A stretch of 43,468 bases of DNA, taken from the NCBI GenBank assembly GCA_944321745.1, contig CALUML010000007.1, positions 1 through 43,468 of the forward strand. Direction: 5' to 3'. A model generated the notes under the pieces. That model made no database searches and was not told where the DNA came from. It saw only the letters and a list, made by a program, of their open reading frames with translations. The DNA is from an uncultured Bacteroidales bacterium. Lineage in GTDB: Bacteria; Bacteroidota; Bacteroidia; Bacteroidales; Paludibacteraceae. The first letter of the stretch is position 1. Every line of letters begins with the position of its first letter. The position numbers and the translations under genes are program-made. Shown here piece by piece: positions 24,330 to 33,758 of the stretch.

Positions 24330-25046
24330 ATGAAAAAGTATTATTTCTGTTTAAGCCTTATGGGCTTGTTTGCATTCAGTGCAATGGGGCAAGACGTTCA
24401 GTGTTACACGGACGATGAAAAACAGACTCCGGATTGGTTCTTGGATCATCCTTATTATGCCACATGTACCGATTATATAGGTACGGGCAGCAAGCCTTTT
24501 GGGGATAATCCTGAATACGTGGATTTCAACGGCGGTTCAACGGTTGATTTTACGGACATTTATGTATCGCAGGATGGCTATTATGCACTGACCGTATGGT
24601 ATGGCGTTGGTTATGCTGATGAAACAGGGGCTACCTTGGAACTAAATGTAAACGATGCGCCTTGGGATATCATGACTTGCTTTACGGTAACCAACCCTCC
24701 CGTAACGCAGGAGTTTGAAATTGAATTGTACGGTGGTGGGTTCAGCAACACGATTCAGTTCAAGCAAGTGAAGGACTGGCCCATCCTTTCTCGCATCCAG
24801 CTGGCTTTGGTCGAAGCTTTCAGCGGCACTCCGTCTATCGAGACGGAATCCTGCAAAATTGTTTCTTCTCAGAACATGATTGCTATCAGCGAATTAGTTC
24901 CTAATAGCGAAATCAGTATCTATACTACTGCCGGGGTTTTGGTCGAACAGGCTATCGCCACGTCCTTATATAATAGCACGGTGCTGAATGAAGGGCTTTA
25001 CATCGTGAAAATAAACGGAGAGGCGCATAAAGTTTTAGTAAATTAA
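24330..25046 (+). CDS. Secreted CBM6/CBM35-like protein with C-terminal sorting-like tail
   Basis: 238 residues. Signal peptide 1-20 (MKKYYFCLSLMGLFAFSAMG). Residues about 25-165 look like a beta-sandwich carbohydrate-binding module: DYVDFNGGSTVDF-type strands, then DGYYALTVWYGVGYAD and ATLELNVNDAP, as in CBM6/CBM35. No enzyme motif is seen. Residues about 175-238 (EISIYTTAGVLVEQ to LNEGLYIVKINGEAHKVLVN) resemble the type IX secretion C-terminal domain. It is the first gene after the PUL promoter and is followed by a terminator-like hairpin, so it may be made in excess as a glycan-binding protein. Family placement is tentative. Confidence 0.72.
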   Translation: MKKYYFCLSLMGLFAFSAMGQDVQCYTDDEKQTPDWFLDHPYYATCTDYIGTGSKPFGDNPEYVDFNGGSTVDFTDIYVSQDGYYALTVWYGVGYADETGATLELNVNDAPWDIMTCFTVTNPPVTQEFEIELYGGGFSNTIQFKQVKDWPILSRIQLALVEAFSGTPSIETESCKIVSSQNMIAISELVPNSEISIYTTAGVLVEQAIATSLYNSTVLNEGLYIVKINGEAHKVLVN

Positions 25047-25056
25047 GTATCATCGT

Positions 25057-25103
25057 ACTCGAACGGGCAATGGGCTTGAAGCCCTTGCTCGTTCGAGTTT
25101 TTA
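25057..25103 (+). terminator. Terminator or attenuator after the first PUL gene
   Basis: A stem of about 18 bp (ACTCGAACGGGCAA with TTGCTCGTTCGAGT, extended by GGGC/GCCC, with one bulged T) is followed by TTTTTATTG. It separates the first gene from the rest. TAACTTTA at 25109-25116 is one base off a -7 element and may start a second transcript. Confidence 0.8.
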
Positions 25104-25129
25104 TTGTATAACTTTATAAATAATAACGC

Positions 25130-27685
25130 ATGAAGCAATGCAGAATTTATGCAGTATTATCGGTCGTTTTGTCTCTTTACACTATAGGAATGCGGGCCGA
25201 TGTGGTTGAGGGCACATTGGCTTCGGGCGATGCTAGCATCCAAGTGGTAAAAACAGATGGAGGCACCTATAAATTGGCCTTCGTTTACAATGGCAGAACC
25301 GTTCCTACGACCAATCCGGACAATCCCATTTACCTTTCTGTTATGACGAGGGAACTTTCGGGACAGTATTCTTCATATGAATTGGCTGTGGATAGGCTCA
25401 CTTGCCAAGGGGTTCTTACAACACAGCGAGGGTCTGTTTTTACTGTGACGGATGTGTACATGGCAAAAGGGAATGGAGTCATTGAGTTGCAGCGTGACGT
25501 GAAGGTATCCAATCCGCAAGCGGTCGATAAATATTTCAATTCATTATTTGGTTTTTGTGTGGATGAGCAATGCACACGTTTGACGGACAATGAGTATTTT
25601 ATTCCCGCCGTGTGGTATAAAGGGAATTTCACTCCCAATGGCAATCTTCCAGATGGCATTCCAGGGGTGGACGATACGCACTTTTATTACCGGGAGGATC
25701 GCATCACGTTGCCGCTTGTGGCGTTTAGGGAGCCTGATACCGGCTTTACATTGACACTCATTCATAAAGATTCAAAATGCAATACGGTCATAAATGATGG
25801 ATTGGGGCATTTTTATGATGCCGGTTACCAATTTGGCGCAGTTGGAATAAAACATGAAAATGATGTGATTTACGAGCATGTCATTTTCCCGGGATCAGAT
25901 GAAGATACAAAAGGCGGATGTGGTAGGCGCTTTCATCCCGTACAGGAAGGGATCAGCCACAAGTATAATGTGGAAATGTGTTTTTCTACCACTCTGGATT
26001 ATGCTACGGCAGTGCAAGGTGCTTGGAATCATGCGTTCGAATTATATGCACCGCAGATTTACCCCGTGCGTTTGCAAGATGCTTACGACGGGCTGATAGA
26101 AACTCTGATGACTTACTATGGGGCTAATACGGAAATGGGAGGCATTTATGATGCTCCGGGTTGGCCGTTTGAGGTAGACCTCAACACTTTCCAGCCACGG
26201 GCATATAATTATCAGATGGGCTTTGTCGGGATGCAGGTAGCCACTGGATATTACATCTATAGGGAAGGTAAGGAAACCGGGAACGAAGATATGCAGGCAA
26301 AGGGCGAAGCGGTACTTGATTGGTGGGCAGCCAATGCTTTGAATCCGCAAGGACTTCCTCGTGATTGGTACGACCCTGGTACAAATGGAGCGACAGGTTC
26401 GTTTCGTCCTTTTGGGGCGAACTTGCGCGTGAATACAGGGGGCATGGAGGCTCTTATTGCCGGTTGGGCTTTTGCCAAACGCAATGGCATAGACAAGCCA
26501 GCTTGGATAAATGCTTGTAAAGGTTATGGTGATTGGCTTGTGAGAAACCAGAATGGCGATGGCACTTGGTATTTTTCCTATGAAGACCGTACAGAAAGTG
26601 CGGAGGGCAAGAATCCACCAATTAATACGAATAAGTTCCTTACGATATGTGCAGTGCGCTATCTGACGGAGCTGTATATTGCTACAGAGGATGAACGTTA
26701 CAAGACTGCGGCATTGGAGGCTGGTAATTGGTGTTATCGTAATATTCACCAGCGGTATACATACGTTGCGTGTGTCATAGACAATCCGCAGACCATTGAT
26801 AGCGAATCGGGGCTCATGGCTATGAACGGTTTTATGGCTCTGTATGATTTGACCAAGGATGCAAAATGGTTGGCTGCTGCCGAGCAAGCTGCCACTTACA
26901 CGGAAAGCTGGGTTTATTGTATGGAAATACCGGTGGAAACGGATAAGGGTGACCGCCAGACGCTTTTCCCTGCTGATCGTAGCATAGTGGGGCAGCACCT
27001 TATTGCTATTGGCCATTCTGCCTCCGACTTGGGTTTTGCATGGGCTTCATTTGTATTTTATCGGCTGTATATGGAAACGGGCAATCCTCACTATTTACAT
27101 GTGGCAAGGCTTTCGGCGCACAACTCAAAACAGTCGATGAATTGGGACCAAACAATTTGGCCTGGTCAGCCGAAGGGCTTGCAAATGGAGGCATTTCCTG
27201 TAAATGGGTTGCGGCGTGAAGGCGGTGTGTACACGTGCTTGAACTGGAACTATGCCGCACATTTGGATCCGATGTTCCGTTTCAAGGATGCTTTCGGCAC
27301 CCCAGATTTGGAAGAGGTTGAGAAAATGAGTTGGGAGGAACGCAAGAGACTCAATTTCATTTACTCACAAGTGCAATCTGCTAATTGGGGACAGGAAACG
27401 GAAGAATACAACGGGTTGGCAACCACAGAGAGCCAATCGTTTTCTATCCTTCCCAACCCGTTGTGGGGAAGCAATATGCTTGAAGTAGAACTTCCGGAAA
27501 ACGTGGACGACAACTGCACGTTTGAAATACGCGACGTGGCAGGGCGCAACATCCTCATTCGCCATATTAGCAAAGCCGATGGGAAGAAACAGAACATCGG
27601 AATTGAGAGACTTCAAACCGGGCATTATGTGGCGAGTCTCGTGGGAGCTTCCAATGTGTTCTCAACCAAATTAATTGTTTTATAA
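25130..27685 (+). CDS. Secreted putative alpha/alpha-barrel carbohydrate-active enzyme, family not recognised
   Basis: 851 residues with a signal peptide (1-23). Residues about 25-310 are beta-rich, like the N-terminal domain of some lyases and glycosidases. Residues about 320-740 have repeating helical pairs with aromatic and acidic residues (DGLIETLMTYY, GFVGMQVATGYYIYREG, GGMEALIAGWAFAKRNG, YGDWLVRNQNGDGTWYF, FLTICAVRYLTELYIAT, SGLMAMNGFMALYDLTK, WASFVFYRLYMETGN). This is the pattern of a six- or seven-hairpin (alpha/alpha) barrel. Residues about 765-851 (ILPNPLWGSNM to ASLVGASNVFSTKLIVL) resemble the type IX sorting domain. It probably degrades the PUL glycan at the cell surface, but I cannot give family, bond or catalytic residues. 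Confidence 0.7.
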   Translation: MKQCRIYAVLSVVLSLYTIGMRADVVEGTLASGDASIQVVKTDGGTYKLAFVYNGRTVPTTNPDNPIYLSVMTRELSGQYSSYELAVDRLTCQGVLTTQRGSVFTVTDVYMAKGNGVIELQRDVKVSNPQAVDKYFNSLFGFCVDEQCTRLTDNEYFIPAVWYKGNFTPNGNLPDGIPGVDDTHFYYREDRITLPLVAFREPDTGFTLTLIHKDSKCNTVINDGLGHFYDAGYQFGAVGIKHENDVIYEHVIFPGSDEDTKGGCGRRFHPVQEGISHKYNVEMCFSTTLDYATAVQGAWNHAFELYAPQIYPVRLQDAYDGLIETLMTYYGANTEMGGIYDAPGWPFEVDLNTFQPRAYNYQMGFVGMQVATGYYIYREGKETGNEDMQAKGEAVLDWWAANALNPQGLPRDWYDPGTNGATGSFRPFGANLRVNTGGMEALIAGWAFAKRNGIDKPAWINACKGYGDWLVRNQNGDGTWYFSYEDRTESAEGKNPPINTNKFLTICAVRYLTELYIATEDERYKTAALEAGNWCYRNIHQRYTYVACVIDNPQTIDSESGLMAMNGFMALYDLTKDAKWLAAAEQAATYTESWVYCMEIPVETDKGDRQTLFPADRSIVGQHLIAIGHSASDLGFAWASFVFYRLYMETGNPHYLHVARLSAHNSKQSMNWDQTIWPGQPKGLQMEAFPVNGLRREGGVYTCLNWNYAAHLDPMFRFKDAFGTPDLEEVEKMSWEERKRLNFIYSQVQSANWGQETEEYNGLATTESQSFSILPNPLWGSNMLEVELPENVDDNCTFEIRDVAGRNILIRHISKADGKKQNIGIERLQTGHYVASLVGASNVFSTKLIVL

Positions 27686-27710
27686 GTTACAAATAAATCT
27701 AAAGAATGAC

Positions 27711-30700
27711 ATGAACCGATATTTTCGTATCAAAAAGAACGGGTGGAGCGGTGTCGGCACGTGGGTGTTGGCATTCTTGCTCTGTTTCCCAAGTTTGGTT
27801 ACTGCGCAGGCTATACGGACTGTGGAAGGTAGCGTCTCCGATGAAGAGGATATGCCGCTCATTGGGGTGAGTATCATGGAAAAGGGCACAAGCAACGGGA
27901 CGATAACCGATGTGGACGGCTCTTATAAACTGGTAGTGTCGGGCGATGATGCCGTGCTCCTGTATTCATACGTGGGCTACACTACGCAGGAAATAAACAT
28001 CGGCAACCGTTCGACCGTGAACGTCGTCTTGGAAGAAGACCGTCAGTTGCTCGATGAGGTGGTGGTCGTAGGTTACGGCACGCAACGTAAGGGCAACTTG
28101 GCCGCATCGGTCAGCACGGTCAAGAATGATGACATCATCCGTTCTGCTTCGACGACCACGGCGGGTGCCATTGTCGGCAAAGTCGCAGGTATCACGGCAC
28201 GGCAAAAGTCGGGTGTGCCAGGCTCGTCTGCCACGTTGCAAATCCGCAACATGGGCGAGCCTCTTTACGTTATCGATGGCGTAATGACTGATGCGAATGC
28301 CTTCAATAATCTCGACATGCATGACATTGACAATATATCCATATTGAAAGATGGTGCGGCTGCCATTTATGGGGTGAAGGCCTCGAATGGGGTTGTGTTG
28401 GTGACAACAAAAAGCGGTAATCATAACCAGAAGATGAGCGTGAACATCAACGCTTACACCGGCTGGCAGCAATGGACGAAATACCCGCGCTTACTCAATG
28501 CATATGAGTGGAACTATGCCAATGACATGGCTGATGTCAATGCAGGCACATTGACCGACCCCAACGTCATCGCACAGAAGCGTGAGGAATTGGAAAAATG
28601 GAGAGTAGGTTATTACAACCCCGAAACAGGCGAAGACTATCGGGGGTTCAACTGGTATGACAACTTTGTGGATAATGCCGCGCCCCAGCAATATATCAAT
28701 GCGAATGTGAGCGGGGGAACCGACCGAGCCACCTACTACTTTTCCATCGGCCATATCAATCAGGATGCCGTGTTCAAGGATTACAACTTCAACCGTAGCA
28801 ATCTTACGGCCAGTTATAACGTTCAGGTGACAAAACGTTTTGAAATTGGTTTTAAGTTGTTGGGAAAGATAGAAACGCGGCGTAATCCAGCCTTGGAGGG
28901 TGATGACGATTATCAGCTGATGCGTAAGGCTATATTCAACCTGCTTCCTATTAACCGCCCATACGCTAATGATAATCCTGATTATCTGCAAGCCATGTCC
29001 GGGCATGATGGTGAGCGCAATATGGCCGCACTCACGATTGATAATGCAGGTGAACACCTTGAGAAAGTACAAACCGTACAGCCTATCTTGAATCTGAAAT
29101 ACGACATCCCAGTGAATGGATTGAGTTTTAACGCCTTGTTCTCTTATGCGTTTTCTAATAATTATACCTCCGACTTTGAAAAAGGTTGGAAAGAATATGA
29201 GTACGATTATGCGACCGATACCTATAACGAGGTGCGCGACCGTACTGCCGATGGGCAGACCTACTTGGGCAAGAACATGAGCAATGTAGGGGAATGGAAC
29301 GGACAATTATTGTTGAATTACGACAATACTTTTGCAAAAAAGCATCATGTAACTGCGGTAGGCGGTTTCGAGTTTTACAAGCGAAATGAAGATTACTTGA
29401 ATGTGTCTCAAAAGCCTGCCAATACAAATTTCATTCCCAATTTGAGTGATAGCGAATACAATAGCGTATCAAACAATAAATTTACCTATACCACTGCCAG
29501 TTTCATTATGCGTGCAGGCTATTCGTATGACAACCGATACATCATTGACTTTGCAGGGCGTTACGATGCATCATGGCGTTTCCAGCCTGGTAATCAGTGG
29601 GGATTTTTCCCTTCCGTATCAGCAGCATGGCGTATTTCCGAGGAAGATTTCTTCAAAAACTGGGGTGGATCTGCTTGGTTTAGTAATTTGAAGTTGCGTG
29701 CTTCTTATGGGAGTACGGGTGATGATGCGTTGGACGAAGGTATCTATCGCCGATTTGCATACCTGGCGGGTTACGACTATAACAAAGGCGGGGCAGTCAT
29801 AACGAACAATCCGCAGTCTGGTTCGGAAGATAAAATGCAGATAGGCAGCCAGTCAAAAGGCTTACCCGTTACGAGCGTCAGTTGGATTACCGCATCCATG
29901 GCCAATGTGGGTGTTGACTTAGGTTTTTTCAACGATCGTTTAACCGCCGAATTTGATATGTTCAGGCGTCAACGGAATGGACTTCCGGCATATCCAGACG
30001 ATGTTGTTTATCCTTCGGAAACGGGTTTCAGTACTATGCCTCAAAATTTGAATTCGGACATGACGCTCGGCATGGACGGGTTCATCAGGTGGAATGACCG
30101 CGTAGGCAATTTCTCTTATTTCGTAGGGGTCAATGCCACCTTGGCTCGGCAGAAGAACGGCTTGCAGTATGGCGAAAAGTTTTTCAATGCATGGGATCAG
30201 TACCGTTGGACGAAGAAAGACCGTTGGGGCAACGTGCAGGATGGTGCCGTGTGGATGTTGGAAACGATAGGACGTTTTGAAACTCAGGAACAGATAGACA
30301 ACTATCCAGTTAATATTGATGGCGAAAACAACACGACCTTGTTACCAGGCGACTTGATATTTAAAGACGTGAATGGGGATGGCATTATCAATGACTATGA
30401 TTATCGTCCGTTGGGTTATGCTAATTACGATTCGCCGCTTGGTGCTGGGGAGAGCCGCCAACCTCTGCTTTCGTTCGGCTTGAATCTGGGCTTCGAATGG
30501 AAGGGCATCGACTTCGCAGCCGATTTCGCAGGAGGTTGCATGAATACTTTCGTGGCCGACTGGAATGTGAAGACTGGCCCGCTACGCACCCAGACTGGTT
30601 ATTACTACAGTGCCATCGATGTGTGGCATCGTGAAGACATCTATGACCCGACTTCGGCATGGATACCCGGTACCAATCCGGCTCCGCGTAGCTGGTGTTC

Positions 30701-30962
30701 GAACAACAACCGTTGGAGCGACTTTTATACGAAGGATGTGAACTATCTTCGTTTGCGTAACTTGGTGGTAGGGTGCACATTGCCACAAAAATGGACGCGG
30801 AAGGCATTCATAGAAAAGTTCAGGGTTTATTTCGAAGGAAGCAACCTGCTGTGTTGGGATACATTGACCGACTATGGCTTCGACCCAGAAACGTCTTCCA
30901 TGGATGGTTTTGACTATCCGCAGCACCGTACTTATCTGATTGGCATCAATATATCATTTTAA
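27711..30962 (+). CDS. SusC-family TonB-dependent outer-membrane transporter
   Basis: 1083 residues. The ATG at 27711 is chosen over an in-frame TTG at 27675, because it gives a normal signal peptide (about 1-33, ending LVTAQ). The family order is clear: a carboxypeptidase-regulatory-like domain (VEGSVSDEEDMPLIGVSIM, about 37-115), a TonB box-like DEVVVVGYGTQ, the plug (GKVAGITARQKSGVPGSS, PLYVIDGVM, ILKDGAAAIYGVKASNGVVLVTT) and a long beta-barrel ending in ISF. It imports glycan fragments bound by SusD, energised by TonB. It lies 25 bp after the 851-aa enzyme and 3 bp before susD, which marks a single PUL operon. Confidence 0.96.
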   Translation: MNRYFRIKKNGWSGVGTWVLAFLLCFPSLVTAQAIRTVEGSVSDEEDMPLIGVSIMEKGTSNGTITDVDGSYKLVVSGDDAVLLYSYVGYTTQEINIGNRSTVNVVLEEDRQLLDEVVVVGYGTQRKGNLAASVSTVKNDDIIRSASTTTAGAIVGKVAGITARQKSGVPGSSATLQIRNMGEPLYVIDGVMTDANAFNNLDMHDIDNISILKDGAAAIYGVKASNGVVLVTTKSGNHNQKMSVNINAYTGWQQWTKYPRLLNAYEWNYANDMADVNAGTLTDPNVIAQKREELEKWRVGYYNPETGEDYRGFNWYDNFVDNAAPQQYINANVSGGTDRATYYFSIGHINQDAVFKDYNFNRSNLTASYNVQVTKRFEIGFKLLGKIETRRNPALEGDDDYQLMRKAIFNLLPINRPYANDNPDYLQAMSGHDGERNMAALTIDNAGEHLEKVQTVQPILNLKYDIPVNGLSFNALFSYAFSNNYTSDFEKGWKEYEYDYATDTYNEVRDRTADGQTYLGKNMSNVGEWNGQLLLNYDNTFAKKHHVTAVGGFEFYKRNEDYLNVSQKPANTNFIPNLSDSEYNSVSNNKFTYTTASFIMRAGYSYDNRYIIDFAGRYDASWRFQPGNQWGFFPSVSAAWRISEEDFFKNWGGSAWFSNLKLRASYGSTGDDALDEGIYRRFAYLAGYDYNKGGAVITNNPQSGSEDKMQIGSQSKGLPVTSVSWITASMANVGVDLGFFNDRLTAEFDMFRRQRNGLPAYPDDVVYPSETGFSTMPQNLNSDMTLGMDGFIRWNDRVGNFSYFVGVNATLARQKNGLQYGEKFFNAWDQYRWTKKDRWGNVQDGAVWMLETIGRFETQEQIDNYPVNIDGENNTTLLPGDLIFKDVNGDGIINDYDYRPLGYANYDSPLGAGESRQPLLSFGLNLGFEWKGIDFAADFAGGCMNTFVADWNVKTGPLRTQTGYYYSAIDVWHREDIYDPTSAWIPGTNPAPRSWCSNNNRWSDFYTKDVNYLRLRNLVVGCTLPQKWTRKAFIEKFRVYFEGSNLLCWDTLTDYGFDPETSSMDGFDYPQHRTYLIGINISF

Positions 30963-30965
30963 GAA

Positions 30966-32945
30966 ATGAACACAATGAAAAAGCATAGCATTATTATCAT
31001 ATTGGCAGCTGTATTGGCTGTACTTCCCTCCTGTAGCGGGTGGCTGAATCAGAAGGATTGGAATGCTATTTCCACTGAGGACATCTATTCTTCTGAACAA
31101 GGCATAAACAGCATCGTAGCTAATTTGTACTCTCGGTTACGCTATGAACAAGACTTTCAGACTGACAGTGAAAGTTACGACTTGTGCCGTTGGGACGAGG
31201 CAACGAATTACAGTCAATATTGGACCTCATCGGGCAATGTAGGCATTGACTACCGTTCGTATTACGATTACACGCTTGTGCGTGAAGTCAACCTGCACAT
31301 CGAATCGCTGAAGCAGTATGCAAACCATCTGTCTGAAGAGCAATTCAAGTATTATATAGCCGAAGCGCGTTTTATCCGAGCGATGGTTTATTTCACGTTG
31401 GTATCCCGCATGGGTGGTGTCCCGATCATTGAAGAAACCATGGAGTATGTGGATGACCCTTCTACGTTGATGAGAAAGCGCGACAAAGAATCGGATGTGT
31501 ATGATTTTATTTTGTCTGAAATAGACAAGATAAAGAATGACCTGGATGTGCGACCGTCTGGCGGCACGATTACGAAGAGCCGGGCCACGAAAGGCAGTGC
31601 CTTGGCACTCAAGTCAAGGGCAGCCTTATATGCCGGGAGCATGGGGTATAACCATAAACGCAATGTGGAAAAAGGGCTCGACTTGCCGAGCGGAGCTACC
31701 GGGATACCGGCCGAAAGAGCGAATGATTATTTGCAGCAGTGCCTGGACGCGTTGAAAGAACTGGATGAGATGAATTACTACAGCCTGTACCAAGGAGATG
31801 CCAACTTGTCGGATAATTACTATAAGATATTCACCGACAACACAGCGGCTAATAAAGAAATCATATTCTATAAGGCGTATGACGGTGTGAATGTGTTGAA
31901 TTACTTTACGCAGCGGGCTTTGCCCCGTTCGCAGACCAGCATTGACAAAAGTGGTGCCCAGATCAACCCGGTGCTCAACTTGGTCAATGCCTACGAACTG
32001 CTGGACACGCACGAGGTGAAGCCCATAGAAGCGTACAATGGTGAACAAACGGTGGAAATGCTTGATGAAACGAAATCTTCGCTGGATTATAAGGTGTTTG
32101 ACCACCCGGAAGACATTTTTGCTGGTCGCGACCCGCGTCTTGCCGGCACCATCCTATATCCGGGTTCCTCTTTTCGTGGCAGTCCACTCGATTTGCAGGC
32201 TGGGCTGGCTATTCTTGAACCAGATGGAAGCTATACGTTTGAAGTGGCAAGTTCCGTTGCCAATATTGCGACTACCTTTCATGGAGAAGGTGACGAGCAG
32301 ATGAAAGTGACGGGAGCCGATGGCCCGTTCCGAGTGCTGGAAGGTAATTGGTATATAACGCATACGGGCTTTTTGCTGAGGAAGTTCGTTGACTCGGCTA
32401 GTGGCAGTGAAACGCAAGGAGAGAGCACCGTACCCTACATTGTGTTCCGTTATGGTGAAATGTTACTCAATGCAGCAGAAGCCGCATTCTTGTTAAATCA
32501 AAACGGTGTGGCGACTTATGACGGACAGGATACAAAGGCGTTGGCATTGGATTGCATCAACAAAATACGCGAACGTGCCGGTGGGGAAATCTTCAAATTG
32601 ACGGATGCCGAGTTGACATTCGATCGTATCATGAACGAACGTCGTGTGGAACTTGCTTTCGAGGACCATAGATATAACGACTTGAAGCGTTGGCGCATAG
32701 CCGATGAAGTGTGGGATGGAGATCGCGAAAATGAAACGGCTGTCCTCTATGCCCTGTGGCCTTATCGTATATATGCGCCGAATAACGAAAATCATGGTAA
32801 ATGGATTTACCGCGTAGTTCGGGCAGAGAACCGAGGTTCTACCACGGATCCTGGCTTGCCGATTAAATTCGACTTGGGTATGTACTATGCAAGTTATCCG
32901 ATGAACGAGGGTAATACGTTGATAGAAAAGAACCCGCATCATTGA
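30966..32945 (+). CDS. SusD/RagB-family glycan-binding lipoprotein
   Basis: 659 residues, at the upper end for the family. The signal peptide ends in the lipobox VLPSC, with Cys23 as the lipidation site. SusD features include YYIAEARFIRAMVYFTLVSRMGGVPII (TPR-like helices near residue 125), ASKGSALALKSRA-type helices, and near the C-terminus ALDCINKIRERAG and ERRVELAFEDHRYNDLKRW, a hallmark of the family. It sits on the cell surface over SusC and captures glycans. The start could be the ATG at 30966 or 30975. It begins 3 bp after susC. Confidence 0.96.
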   Translation: MNTMKKHSIIIILAAVLAVLPSCSGWLNQKDWNAISTEDIYSSEQGINSIVANLYSRLRYEQDFQTDSESYDLCRWDEATNYSQYWTSSGNVGIDYRSYYDYTLVREVNLHIESLKQYANHLSEEQFKYYIAEARFIRAMVYFTLVSRMGGVPIIEETMEYVDDPSTLMRKRDKESDVYDFILSEIDKIKNDLDVRPSGGTITKSRATKGSALALKSRAALYAGSMGYNHKRNVEKGLDLPSGATGIPAERANDYLQQCLDALKELDEMNYYSLYQGDANLSDNYYKIFTDNTAANKEIIFYKAYDGVNVLNYFTQRALPRSQTSIDKSGAQINPVLNLVNAYELLDTHEVKPIEAYNGEQTVEMLDETKSSLDYKVFDHPEDIFAGRDPRLAGTILYPGSSFRGSPLDLQAGLAILEPDGSYTFEVASSVANIATTFHGEGDEQMKVTGADGPFRVLEGNWYITHTGFLLRKFVDSASGSETQGESTVPYIVFRYGEMLLNAAEAAFLLNQNGVATYDGQDTKALALDCINKIRERAGGEIFKLTDAELTFDRIMNERRVELAFEDHRYNDLKRWRIADEVWDGDRENETAVLYALWPYRIYAPNNENHGKWIYRVVRAENRGSTTDPGLPIKFDLGMYYASYPMNEGNTLIEKNPHH

Positions 32946-32983
32946 TAAATGTTTCATTAGGCATAATATTCATTCAATTAAAC

Positions 32984-33757
32984 ATGAAATTTATGAAAAA
33001 GATACAATTGATAGTTGCTTTGTTGCTGGCACTCTCTTTTACCGCCTGCGAATATGACAACTACGAACCGCCCACCATCCGGGTTTCTGGTCAGTTGACC
33101 AGTAACGGGGCAAATTTCTTGTATGATGGTGCTGGTAGCAGAGGTTTGCTCAAGTTAATACAAAAGGGATACGGGAAAGACGATCCAGGCACACCGTTGT
33201 ATGTCAATCAGGATGGCAGTTTTACCCAATTGGTGTTCCCTGGCGAGTATTGGCTCACGTTGGATAATAACCCTTATCCGTTTGAGTTGCCGGATTTTCC
33301 TTCCTTAGGGGGTGGCATGGGGTACGATTCTATTCATATGAACATTACGAGCGATGTTTTGCGCAACTTTGAAGTAATACCTTATTATTTCATCAGCGAC
33401 TTTAGCGCAACGGTTGAACGGAAAAACATTGTACTGACGGCGACTGTCACTAAGAATCCGGCGGTTTCTCAGCAAAACATACCTGAGCCTTCTTTCGTAC
33501 GAGGCTTTATTGGAACGAATACGTTGGTAAATAGCGGCAGCCGATGCACCAAGCAGTCGAGGGCAAGGCTCACCAATGGTACGGGTACAGTAAGTGTATC
33601 CATCCCCATCAGTGGCAGTGCCATATCCTATCGTGGTGCTTATACCTATAACACGAGGGATTATGCCTATTGCCGCATTGCTTTGGAGCTGGATGGCATA
33701 CCAAATTATTACCTGTTTTCCGAGACAATCAAATTAGAGGGTATTCCGCAAGAATAG
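32984..33757 (+). CDS. DUF3823-type lipoprotein of the PUL
   Basis: 257 residues from the ATG at 32984, with lipobox LSFTAC and Cys22. The mature part begins EYDNYEPPTIRVSGQLTSNG, which matches the layout of DUF3823 lipoproteins found directly after susD: a beta domain with LYVNQDGSFTQLVFPGEYWLT, then a second beta-sandwich with FSATVERKNIVLTATVTK. These proteins are thought to be surface glycan-binding partners of SusD, though their role is rarely tested. It lies 38 bp after susD and 1 bp before the GH43 gene. I rely on remembered architecture for the family name. Confidence 0.75.
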   Translation: MKFMKKIQLIVALLLALSFTACEYDNYEPPTIRVSGQLTSNGANFLYDGAGSRGLLKLIQKGYGKDDPGTPLYVNQDGSFTQLVFPGEYWLTLDNNPYPFELPDFPSLGGGMGYDSIHMNITSDVLRNFEVIPYYFISDFSATVERKNIVLTATVTKNPAVSQQNIPEPSFVRGFIGTNTLVNSGSRCTKQSRARLTNGTGTVSVSIPISGSAISYRGAYTYNTRDYAYCRIALELDGIPNYYLFSETIKLEGIPQE

Positions 33758-33758
33758 G

